A DNA stretch of 64,000 nucleotides, taken from contig OZ017748.1 of assembly GCA_963969365.1 (NCBI GenBank), positions 2,911,001 through 2,975,000 of the forward strand, in the 5' to 3' direction. This document shows, piece by piece, positions 15,001 to 27,000 of the stretch. The notes below the pieces were generated by a model. That model was not told the DNA's origin. It saw nothing but the letters and a program-made list of their open reading frames with translations, and made no database searches. A program made the position numbers and the translations under genes. Numbering within the stretch: position 1 is the stretch's first letter; each line of letters begins with the position of its first letter. The stretch comes from Asterochloris sp. CNOR1. Its lineage: Eukaryota; Chlorophyta; Trebouxiophyceae; Trebouxiales; Trebouxiaceae.

Positions 15001-18000
15001 TCTGCACCTGGACCACCACTTTCTCAGTCAGCTGCTTCTTCTCCCTGGCAGTGAATTCCACCACCACCCGCAGCTCCTCCCTGGCAGCAAGGTCACTGGT
15101 GCCAGGGGTGACCTTGAACTCTGATGGCAGCGTGTCTGAACCTGGAGGGCACATGGACCCCTGCTTCACTGTACAAAGACACAGTTCCATGCTTTGAACA
15201 TCTCATGACTATGCTATTCAACTCAGCTGCGCTGTGAGGTGGTCCATAGTGTGATTGTATTGGGTGCAACAATGTTGCTTGCAAAGCTGCAAGGCCTCCA
15301 GCCAGGGGCTGGCCAGGCCCAGCAGGCAATGCCTATGCCCTGGGTCTGTAGAAGAAGATGGCGGTGGTGTGCATGTATTTGCAGTGTTTCTTTGCTGTTC
15401 AACTTCCAATGCAATGTACTTGCCAGGCTCTGGCAGCAAGGACGTACAGCCCTCAACAAGTTGAGTGGGCAGCATGCTCACCAGCCAGCTTCAGCTTGCA
15501 TGGCAGCAGGCTGGTGTTGCGGATGATGAAGGCCTTGGTTGTGGTCTTCCCCACCAGCAGCCTGTCAAACACAATGCCCTCCTGCAGGATCTGCAGGCAC
15601 AGAGACTTCCCTTCAGCGAGACATCCTCAGCAACACCAGCACTTGGTGTGGAGACAACAAGTGGTGACCCGCAATCACACAATCAAATGGCATGCAGCTG
15701 TATGGACCTACCCTGGCCTCGCTGTGCAGCCCCAACTCTGCAGACATTGTTTTGAGACTTGCCACTGTGGCAAACGCAAACGGCTGACCTTGCTGCGCGG
15801 TGTCAGGGGCCTCGCAGGTGCAACCTCCTCCTTTTTGCCCTTGGCGCCAGGCTTGCTGGCAGCGGCAGCAGGCGGCGTTTGCGGCTTGACAGTTGCAGGA
15901 GCGGCGCCCGGTGGAGGCGCGGCAGACTTCGAGCCAGGCCCACTAGCTGGTACAGGGGTGGGCAAGCGCTCGTTGCCTGCACAGGAGGGCAACCCTTGGG
16001 ACTGCTTTGCTTGGGCAACCTGGCAGCCCTCCCTCTCCTGACAGGCAGGACCCACTCCGCTATGTGTCAACATAGTACACACTGCTGGCAGGCCCGGACT
16101 CACACAAGGTGCTGTAGCCAGGTTGCCTCCCGCAAGCTCATGTTCAGTGCATGCAGGCAGGTCACAAGCAGCACGCATGTACAACGGCCCGCAGTCAACC
16201 AATCAGTTGCTGTCCAGAGCGCCTTCACTCACAGGCTTTACCTTCTGGTGGCGCAGGCATGTCCAACCGGACCTCCACCTGCGGCCTGGCCCCCACACAG
16301 CTGACCGGGAACTCTACAGGCACAGGACTGTTGCTGATCCTGCAAACCACGGTGTCCTGTGCTGGCCCCACTGCCTTGGGGAATGCCCACAGCGTCAGCT
16401 CCTGCGTCTCTCCAATCCTCAGGTCGAGCCCCTGCAGCCAGGACAACAGCGTCGAGCAGGGCAGCACCGGCACTAGTCATGGGAGATGCGCCCACAGCGT
16501 CAGCTAATGCATGTCCCAAACATTTTGGTCTGGCTTCCGCAGCAATCACAAGAAGGACAGCAACAGCACTATATGTGCAGGAAGCACCCGCGAAGTCTGT
16601 TCCTGGTCTGGCCAGACTTGGGATGCAGCGCCTGCAGTGCACCTGTGCCCTCACATGCATGTGCTCCGCCGCAGGCTTGCGCTGCCTGTCACAGCCAGTA
16701 CTGACATGCAATCAGGTGCAGCCCCTGCAGTGCCCAGACACCTCAGCCTCAGCTCTGCGCTGCTGTCCTGCTGCTTGTCTGATGACTTCTGAGCTCCAAG
16801 GTCAATGCTAGGCCTCTGGGTCATGCTTCAAGATCACAGCCAGAGGCACCCAGACGCAGGGCAATGCCAGCTTTGCTGCACGGCAGCAACATACAGATGG
16901 GCCGGGCACCACGAGCAGCTGTTTGTGGCAGTCCGTCCTGCTAGTGGGCAGAGAGCAGTCATGTTTAGCTTGCCTTGGGCTCAAACATGAAGCACGATCC
17001 GGCTGCAGAGGTATCCTTGGGCTTGGCTGCAGGTTTGCCCTTGCTCGCATCTGCAGGCGCCTCCTCAGGCCCACTCTTCAGGCAAAAGTCAATGTGCAGG
17101 TCAAAGAGTCCGTTGTTCATCAGCTTGAACTTGGTGGCATTGCCAGCCTGCTGGCCCTCCCTGCAAGCATGCCACATTAGCATCTGCAGTGGTGAAGTTG
17201 CAGCTTAGCAGCATGTCAACTAGCATGGAGTGACATGCATGCCCGTCGTCACTGACAGGGAGAGACTGCGAGGCTTCTTCCCACTGGACATGTCCACACA
17301 GGCTTTCTCACATGGACTCACTTGTAGCCTGCAGGGTCCAGACCAGCCAGCAGCGGCCCAAACTCAAAGAGCCCTGTGCTGGTGATGAACTGCTTGGCCA
17401 CCTTGGCTGAGGCGGGTCTGTTCTTGGAGCGCTTGGCAAACACCTTCTGGGGCTCGGTGGCAATCCTGGGGTAGTCACAGGTGCCAATGACGTTAACTGT
17501 GGCCTTGCCCTCAACCCCAGCAACCTGCAGCACTGTCTCCCAAGTCTGAGAAGTCTCTGCACGAGGACCCTTACGCAGCAGCGATCTCATGTAGACGTGG
17601 TGATAGAACGTGTCTCACACTGGGGGAGCACACAGGTGGGCAACGTGCAGCATGCACCTTGGGCTGGCTTGACCTTGCCACCTTTTGTGCTATTGGGCTG
17701 AGGACATGCGCTGTCACCCTGCCATCAGCTGCATGGCGCTACAGGCCTTGCACGCATGGCAGGCCATACAGACCATCAGCTGGACGAGGGCCAGCCGCAG
17801 CCCATAACATAATCTCACCTCAAAGGCCAGCAGCTCCTTGAATGTCCCAATGTCATCTGAGCTGAACTGCACGATCAGTGGCACTGAGCTCCTGGGAGGG
17901 ATGACCCACCGCGTCTGCTCAGCCTTCTTGCAGGACTGCAACGCTGCCAGTGCCTCTGCGCCGCTGCCTGCCACCTGGCCCTGCCAGGCAATGCACTGCA

Positions 18001-21000
18001 GGGCTTCAGGGTTAACCTAACTGGTCAATGGCTACGGCTCCAGGACAACTAGCCGGCAGTGCAAGCAGCTGCTGGTGCGCATGGGTCCACTGCCCAATGG
18101 CGCCGCATCTGCACAGCACGCTGAGACTGACAAGACCGCAGGTGTGCCTGCAGGAACCCTCAATGATCCCAGTCGTGCCCTACACAAGCCTGACCGAGCT
18201 GCAGATTGTTGGGCCAGGCTCACTGCGTCGACAGGGGTGACCAGCTTGAAAACTTTTATGGCCTTGCGCTCTGCCCGCTGCTTAGGACGCTTTACAATCT
18301 GCAACAGGTAGGGGTCTGCCACCAGGCCGGCGTCTGCAGGCGTCTGCGGCATGCGGGTGCTCAGCACGCCCTGCTCGAAGGTGATGCCGCACACCTGCAG
18401 CCAAAAACCCTGCTGGTCAGCTCACAGGTCGGCTGCTGGCCCCTTCCTCTGGGCTGCAGGTGTATGCGGCATGCAGGTGATGAGCACGCCCTGATGCAGC
18501 ACACCTGCCCACATGGTCAGCCATGACGACTCCTTCCGCCAGCTCACTTGCATACTGTCAGGCCTCACCGCACTTGCAGGTCAGATCACAACCAAGCTGC
18601 TGTATTGTGGACGCCAACAAGACAGCTGTGGGCCCAGCTTGGGTGTGCCGCCTGTGCAGACGGGTCAGCATGTTGCCACTGTGGCAGTGTGCAGATCGCA
18701 GCTCAAGCACTGCTCAGTGCCCATGCCAAGACGAGCCACCTGCCTGGGCAGGCAGGTGTTTGAACCACCCCAGTCGCAGAATGCACAACAGGTGAGTGCA
18801 TTCCAGCTCACATCTCGTAGGGTCTGCTCTGTGCCCTTGGCAGCAGCGTCCACCTCCACAAGCAGCACTGCAGCCTCCGGCACAATCTTGCCCATCACCA
18901 CATCCATCAGCTGCTGCAGCTGCTCTGGCCACTGCTGCGCAGATGCAGCCACCTCCTGCAAGGCTGCCTCTGCAACAGGCGGCACCGGTGCCTCGATGGG
19001 CGCCTGGTCTGCTGCTGGGTCATCGAGCGCCCCTGCTGCAGCCTCAGTGCCAGACGGCGGGGCAGCAGCATCAGCTGGTGCTGATCCTGCTGGCCCTGGC
19101 GGGCCCTCTGCCGCTGGGGGGCTGTCCGGCTTGGGCTCTGCTGCTGCTTGTGGCTTGGCCCTGGGCTTGCCACCAGGCTTGGCAGCTGCCCCTGTGGCTG
19201 ATATGGGCTTGCCGTTTGCTTTGCTGGCACGCAAGCTGACAGGGCTGGGTGGGCGCAGGGGCTTGCCAGGGGGCGGGACTGGATCCTGCGTTGCTGCCTG
19301 GAGCTCCCTGCAGGCATGCAAGCACCAGCAAATGACGACAGAGCTCAAACGCATGTTGCAAGATGGTTTGGAGAGCTCCTGCTGCACCAACCACAACACC
19401 TACAGACAGCCTGTCAGCTGGTCTTGAAACGCCTGGGCCCTGCCCCACCCACTGTTGGCGGTGCCTACGTAAGGCAGGAGGCTGGCTGGGTGTACACGCT
19501 TCCCACTGCTGGCTGTGCCCTCCACATAATCCCAAGGCCGAGGCCTCGATGCCTCCAATGCCTTGCTGAGCGCACAGCAGGCAGAGCAGCAGTGGCACGG
19601 CGGAGCGAGGTTTCTGCCCGCCTGAATTGTGCCCATGGTGCCTTTGCAGACACCCTGGGTGCAGGGCCCACCCCTGCACCCCCCTGGTAGAACACCTAGT
19701 TGCTCATGTTGGGCAGGCATAGCAGCCAAACACCTTTGCCCACCTGTACCGAGTTTCAGCCGCCTCAGGGGCCATGCTGAGCGCAACAAGCCACAGCTTC
19801 CGCTCCCCCTCCCAATGAAACGCTGTCAGATCCACAGGCGGTGCCGGTGGAGGTGGCTCTGCCTTCTTGCCCTTGGGCGGCGGTGGTGGTGCTGGCGCAG
19901 GGATGGCCTCCGGGTGCACTGCAGCCAGGATCCGTGAACTGGCGTACTCGCAGCAGCCCACTTTTGGATTGCTCAGCGATGGTCTGCTGTGAGACAGTCT
20001 CAGATCTGGTGCATGCTGCCCTTGGGGTGCCCTTGATGTGATGGCCCAACAGCTTGGCGCAACAAGGCGCAGCATGGCAAATGCTCTCAGACTGCAGGTG
20101 CTCACGCTTCAGGTGATGCCCCCCGCCTCGCAGTTGGCACAGCAGCGACTACGTCTGCAAAGCTGCAGCCCAGGCTCTTGAGGACTATCTGAAGCCCTTC
20201 AGCTGCGGCCAACAGCAAGCTGATCAACTGCCATGCAGCATTGAGAGTGCTAGAAGACGGTCACTCACGCTTCTTCTCCAAGCCAAATCCAGACATGAGG
20301 CCGGCACCAGCGGTGGCCGTGTCTGCATAGCTGCAACCCAGGCCATCAATGACAACCCCGTTGCGGAACCTCTCTGACTGCAACGCGCTCTTCAGCGCCC
20401 GGGTCAAGAGAGCCTCCAGCTCCGCTGGCTACAGCAAAAAGCAGGAGTGCACACTGAGGCAACTGTTATGAGGGCACGGCTGCACAAGGGAGCACCTTGT
20501 CTGCAAACCGGCATGAAAGCAACAGCACAGGAGTGGAGCTCAGCTCCTCAGCTGTATGCTGCGGAGCGTGGCAAAGACACTGCACCCTGCTGCAGCAACT
20601 GGAATCTCAGGTAGCTTTGTAGGTGAATAGGGTGTGGGCGGCCACAGTGATGCCAAGTGCCTGGCCCGCACATTCTCTGAGCCCACCTGCAGCTTAGTGT
20701 GAGGAGCCGTATAGCCTGGTTCCCGCTGCTCCTCTGGCTGGCCCAGCAGCTTGTCATATAGCTCGTCGCTGAGGCTGGCGTCCCCTCCCTCTGTTAGGTC
20801 AAGTGTGGCAGCTGCCTGCATGGCAAAATTCCTTCAGTACCAAAGTAAAACAAGACAGTTAAGCCTTCATGCGAGGGCAAGCCTCAGACCCGGGCAGCAG
20901 CACTGCTTCCCAGCATGTCAAGGCAGCAGCAGCCAATTCAGCAGATCCTCCGCCAGTCGTTCAGGCCATGGGATTAGGAGCAAGACATTTGCAGGAACAA

Positions 21001-24000
21001 ATGGTATGTTGAGCAGCTAATGAGCACATGAGAGCAGCAGCGACTGACCGTGACGAGATCGTCCACTGATGCCACAGGCACGCCGTAGCGAGCTGCCAGC
21101 AGGGCAGCCTGCATGGACTTGCCCACCCTGGCTGGCCCCACCACCAGCACGTTCAGGCCGCCCGGCACCACTACAGGCTTGTATTGGGCAGCCTGCTGCG
21201 CTGCAAAACCTGGGAGCATGCTGGCCTGTGAGGCAAGAGCCTCGCTGCCACTGCTTCCCGCCTGCTCAGCAGGCACACCTGCGACCTCAGTGGCTGCAGC
21301 AGGCGTTGCACTGCTCTGAGCATCTGGGGTGGCCGGCTCTGCCTCTGCAAGCGGCGGCGGCAGGTTGGCCCACAAGGGGGCGCCAGGTGCCAGTGGTGGC
21401 ATCAGCATGACATCCCCTGCTCCATAGCCGCTGCTGCCTCGCAGCTTTGCCTCGTCCTCCAGATACTGCTTATCCCAGTCCAGTGAGTAAGCCTGCAGGT
21501 AGTCAACATCTCATGCAGCCTGACACCATCGGTTGCAGGGCAGAGTGCTGCATGCACAGAGCACTCACTCCAGAAAGTGCTTGTCAGACCAAGTGAAGGG
21601 CCTGGGGATTCTTAAGATGTAAACTGCTGCCTTCTCCAAGCTTTTGCATACGCTTGGCAGTCTCAGGCTAAGATGTGATGTAAGCCATCCTAATGCAAGC
21701 CACATTGATGCTTGCAGAGACTTTGCACTGGGCTCGAGGGTGTCCAGGGATTTGAGAACCCCCTGCTGCTGAAGTTAAGCTCTGGTTGGTCTCTAGGCAA
21801 GCCGGTAGTGAAGAAACAGATGGCTTTTTACAGCAATGAGTGTGAGCTTCACCTCAATGGCAATGTCACTGTTGTTGCACAGCCGCAGCACTGCCTCGTT
21901 GGGTGTGCCTGACTTGGGCAGGATCGGGCCCAGGTCCACCTGGGGCTTCTCAAAGGTCAACTTGGGAGTAAAGCTGGAGGCTGCACAGGCTATCACTGGG
22001 CCCTTGTTATTGAAGTTGACCTTGATGGGCAGCCTCTGAGCATAATGGGTGTCATGCGCTGGTGAGGGCGTAAACATCACCTACAGACAGGTCACACGAG
22101 GGCCCAGCTCACACAACGTGCTGCAGAGCACCCAGAGCCAACAGAGCAGATGTCACTTCTGCAGCTCCGCTCTGAGGAGGAGGCAGCCACAAGCAGAGCA
22201 CAGCCTGTCTACCTGGTGTACCACGTCTATCCTGGCCGGCACTAACAGCAGAGTGAAGCCAGCGGCAGCGGGACGGGTAGGTCCGCATTTCACTGTGTCA
22301 CCTTGAGCAGGACCTTCTGCCCAGGTGGCAGCACCCCTTGTTCGGGCTGTGCCTTGAAGTAGGCCCAGTCCTTGGCACCGCCTGCTTCCAGCGGGGCCTT
22401 CACCTGCCATTCTGCTGGAACCTCCCGAGGGTTTTGCAGCATGACGAGCATGACCTGCAGCAGGCCCAGTGCCGGTGAGAGAGGCAGAGGAGGGGCAGCA
22501 GCGACAGAGCAGGTTGCACACCAAGCTCCTGCCGAGCAGGCCATGGCAAAACACCTCTGCTGGGATGCCAGCAGCTGAGCTGACCTTGGTCTTGCCCGTC
22601 GGCACTGGCCCAAAGTCCAGTGTCTCTGTTGACACCTTGACCTCCGGCGTGACGAGCACAGCCTTCAGTGTGACCATTACGGTGGGCCCCAGCTTCAGCA
22701 TGATGGGCAGCTCCACAGAGAAGGGCCCTGGCTTTGCCTTCAGACGTGCAGTCTGCAGGCTGTGGCATGGTGAGATTGCAGCAGCTGTGCCTTGTCCAGG
22801 GCCATGTGCTGCAGTGCACTGCACATGCACTGGCAAGCTACGACAGCTCATTGCACATGCTGTGGCAACATTTGCGTTCCAGGAAAGATACAGCAATGCA
22901 TTAGATAGCTACTGGGCAGGCATGAGCTGAGTCAGGCAGACTTGAACACCAGGAGACATGCCCTCAACCACCAGTTCAAGTGGTGACTGCAGCAGCACCA
23001 GCACCAGCAGGGTCAGACAAACTGTGTACTGGCAGAAAACAAGCCCAGAGCCATCAACGAAGAGTGAAGACAGCAGCAGCACCAGAAGGACCAGGCTATC
23101 TTGGGCACCATTGGGAGACATGCCCAGAGCTGATCGATGCCTTCGTGGCAGCCGGAGCACCTGCAGGGCCAGGCCAGCAGGGTAGAATGACATGCACATG
23201 GCCGCAGGGGCACCTGCAGGGTCAGGCCGACTTCCACAGACTGGTGCTCAGGGGCGCCAGCCAGCTTGATGGCCTTGTCCTGGCTGACAGCAAAGCCAGA
23301 CCTCTCCAACAGCTTCCGGTCAATCTCAAAGTTGGCCTCCTGCGTGCTGGTGTTGATGATCTTGAATTTTCGCGCCTGCAGCAGCCAGGTTCAGTGAGCA
23401 GACTGGCAGGCAAGTGTATGATAGGAGAGCCAGTTGTACTGTGGTGCAAGTTGCATGCCTGCAACAGCCAGACTCACTTGCTCTGGCATGGAGGGACCTG
23501 AAGCGCAGAAACAGTGTGATGTGATGTGATGTGATGGAGCATCCCCTGATGGCTGCAAACAGACAAGCTTGTTCTCTACAGCTTAACTGGCTGACACTTT
23601 GTCCAGGACAAGAGGGAGAGCAGTGGTGCTGAGGTGGCCTGACAGAGCGTACAGGTGCCGCAGTGGTTGGGCAGTACTCCTGCTTGCCCACAGGCAGAGC
23701 GAGCTGGGCAGTGCACACCCGTCTCAACTTCTGCTGACAGCCAGCCATGCTCACGCCACTGCTTGAGGTTGAGCAGACCGTCTCTGCAGGAGATGTGCAA
23801 GCAGAGCATGCTTGCTTGCCTTGGATGCCCCTTTGATGACATGTCCAAAGTCCAAGATGTAGCGAGCGGCCACAATGTTCATGCCTCCAGCACTGCGCGT
23901 GCTCTGAGAGGTGCCGGGCTTGCTGCCTGGGCCGCCGGCAGGCATATGGCGGGCGCCTGCCTGCGCCTCAGCAGGCTGCACCTGGCTCTGATCCCCTGTC

Positions 24001-27000
24001 AGGACCTACAAGCAAGCGGAGCAGGTCTCAGCTAGCTATTGCTGCCCCTCACTTCCTGAGGCAGACCTGTGTGTTGACCACGACTCACCCGCTGCCAACC
24101 ACAGCTCACCCACCCCAGCAGCAGCTCGCTCAGCAGCAGGCAGTCTAGGATTGGTGGAGGCTGTGCACAGCTCCTTCAGGCGGCTGCAGCAAAACATGCG
24201 CTCCAGCAGCTGCTGTCTGCTTGCAATTGGAGCAGCACATATCAAAAGCAGCTTTGATTGGAGCAGGTCTTACCCGCTCTAACAGCTGCTGGGTCAGCAG
24301 CATGCGGTCAGCCTCTGCCTCCAGGCGCACTTTGGGGTTCATGTCGGTATGCGTGGCGTGCGCGGCACCACCGTGTTCAGAGCGAGCGGCATGCCTCTCC
24401 TTGCTGGGGGAGGGACTCCTGCATAGGGCAAATGCAGGCTGGGCTTGGCCATCGTCGCAGCGCATGCTGCTAGCTGCTGGAGGGCATGCATGCCTCTTGG
24501 AGAGTGTGCAGCAACGGCAGATACAATGCTGCCACAACCTCAGGATTGCAATTGGCTGTTTAGAACGCGTTGGCTCATACCTTTCCCCCCATACTGAAAA
24601 TATCGCTGGCAGCACTTGGTTCATGATGTTGCACCTGACTTTCCGCAGTCAGTTGCACTGTGTGCATGCGGCTCGTGGATCTGTTGCTGTGCAGCAGCAC
24701 CGCTTTGCATAGCTGTCCCTGCAGCACCGCACCTGAGAGCAGCTGTGGTGCGCTCATGCTGCTCCTGGGCCAGCCGCAGCGCAGCTGCAAAGCCTGCATC
24801 CTCCACACGTGGCAGGGTCAGCACCACAGCAGGGAAGACCCCCTCGCCCCTGATGGCAATCAGCACTGGCTCAAAATGGGCTATCTGCACCTTGAGCACC
24901 TCCGAGACCCTCTCGGGCACGCCCAGCACAATCTGCAGCCAGACAGCAGCATGTTGGGCAGGCTGCTTGTCATGTGGACAATCCTGAGGCAGAGTGCGCA
25001 CCCAAGCAGCCTTAAGCACAAGCTTAGCTGTCGATTCGGGCATGTGTGTCTACTCTGAGCTGCATTGAATGCTATGAACGCTGAAGCACAGTGCCCCTGC
25101 ACGCCTTGAGGCTGACTCTCACATGCTGCTCTGTCGCAGCGAAGACCCCTCTCACTACACGGCCAAGAAAGGCAACAAGGGGAGTGCAGCATAGAGTCTG
25201 ACCTTCAGCTTGACAGTTACATGCTGCCCAGCTGCAGCCAGCCCCTTCTCAGGGTAGCACTCCACAATGCCTGGCCTCGACAACTCCTCCCTCAGCAGGC
25301 GGAACTCAAAAGGCACCTTGCCATTGTTTTGAAGCACCAGCTCTCTTTCTGAGGCCCTGTCAAAAACCGCTGGCCCCACATCGATCTGCTGAGGCTCCAC
25401 CGCAAATCTGCAGAGCAGAAGACGTCTTCAACATGAAGAACTTGCCTCTATGCTTGCATCCACGCACAGCAGTTGCAGCCAGACATGCCTCATGCACAGC
25501 ATGTTACACTCAAACAGACAGCAGATTGCAGCAGCCAAGCTGCCTGGCTGAGCAGGAAGATCAGCCACACACTGGCAGACACCACGAATGCAGCCGACAC
25601 ATTCAGCAGCCAGAACTGCAAGCGTGCTGTGCATGACAGGCAGGGCGAGGCCTCTCGGGGCCATGCCAGCAGCAGCTGCAGTTGGCGCTTGACTATGCAG
25701 ACCACCATATGCTGGTGACCTGGCTACAGCTGCTGCCACAAGCTGAACCCCTTCGGCGTATGATGGGTCAGAGCATCCTCACACTTCCCTGGCATGGAAC
25801 TCAGCAGGCAGGGGCAAGCTTCACCTGCAACAGGTGCACTGCACGGCAGCTCATATGCATGACAGCCGTCCAGCTCACTTCATGGCATTGGACTCGGCAG
25901 ACAGGGGCAGGCGGTAGCTGGGCCCGCCCTCCACCTGGCACACTGCCAGGGCTGCAGCACGCTGGCCAGGGAGCGCATAGTATGCGCACTCTATGCACTG
26001 ACTCTGTCCAGCACCCAGCGTGCCCTTTGTCGGCAGAATGTCAAAGGCTTCTGCGCCTGCAAGCGGCTTCAGCCGGGCGACCGAGCGCGATGAGTCTGGC
26101 CGGTCTGCAGCAGGCAGAGGAGGGGCTGTCAGGTTACCAGGCAGGTCAGTAAACATGACCTCTGCGGTTTTGTTTGCAAGCACTGCAGACTCTGCAGCCT
26201 TCAGGGAAGGACCAGCGGCTTAAACCGCCTGCTCCACTGAGCTTGGCCACTGCCCTGGTGGCAGAAGGTGCAGTGACCAGCGCAGTCAGCAGAGACGCAC
26301 TGCAGATGGCCAGCCTCACCTAGCTCTGGGCCGCCCTCACCCTCCACAAATACCCATTGAAACACCGCTGCCACCTTGCTGGTGTTGGTTGCTGTGACGG
26401 GTACTCTGGCGGTGCTGTCATTCAGCACGCTGCCAAAGTCAACCTGCCCAAGATCAAACTTGAGGTTGGGGAAGATGACCTCCCCAGTGAGGTCAAGGTC
26501 AAGCTGGGAGCTGTCAGCATATAGGACATTGAGCTTGCGCTTGATCACAGCTGAGACCAGGTCAGTCCTGCAGCAGATGTGTGGATACAGCTTGCAATTG
26601 ATCAGAGCAGGAACCAGCTCAGTGCTGCTGCAGACCTGCAGACTATGTAGCAGCCATGCTGCATGCTTGCACTCTCTGCGCACCCAGACCTGCAGGGGCT
26701 TGCGACTGCAATGCAAACCAGGCTATTCTCAACTTGCAAGGTAAGGCCAGTTGTGGGCTGGCACGTATCAGTGCTAGGCTAAATGCTTGGCCACTGTCAT
26801 CCAGGAGGGTACGCAAACAGAGAGGATGCGTTGCCATCAATGTTCAGGCAAAAATGCAATGACTTCATGATTGCATGTCCTGCCCAATGATGTCCAACCT
26901 GATCAGGACTGCTGCTGAGCACCAGGCAAGACGGGTGGACTCAAGACTTGCATGGCCTCCAGTTCTGAATGCAAAGCCCACTCACTTCCAGGCAGGATCA

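Noticed and set aside
18513-19427. Long plus-strand open frame of about 300 codons
   Set aside because: It is antisense to the Pro/Ala-rich HYDIN linker exon (18812-19307); GC-rich low-complexity coding sequence often leaves the other strand open.
22909-23000. Minus frame LELVVEGMSPGVQVCL in a HYDIN intron
   Set aside because: It resembles an ASH strand, but exons 27 and 28 already join perfectly in phase; it may be another decayed echo.
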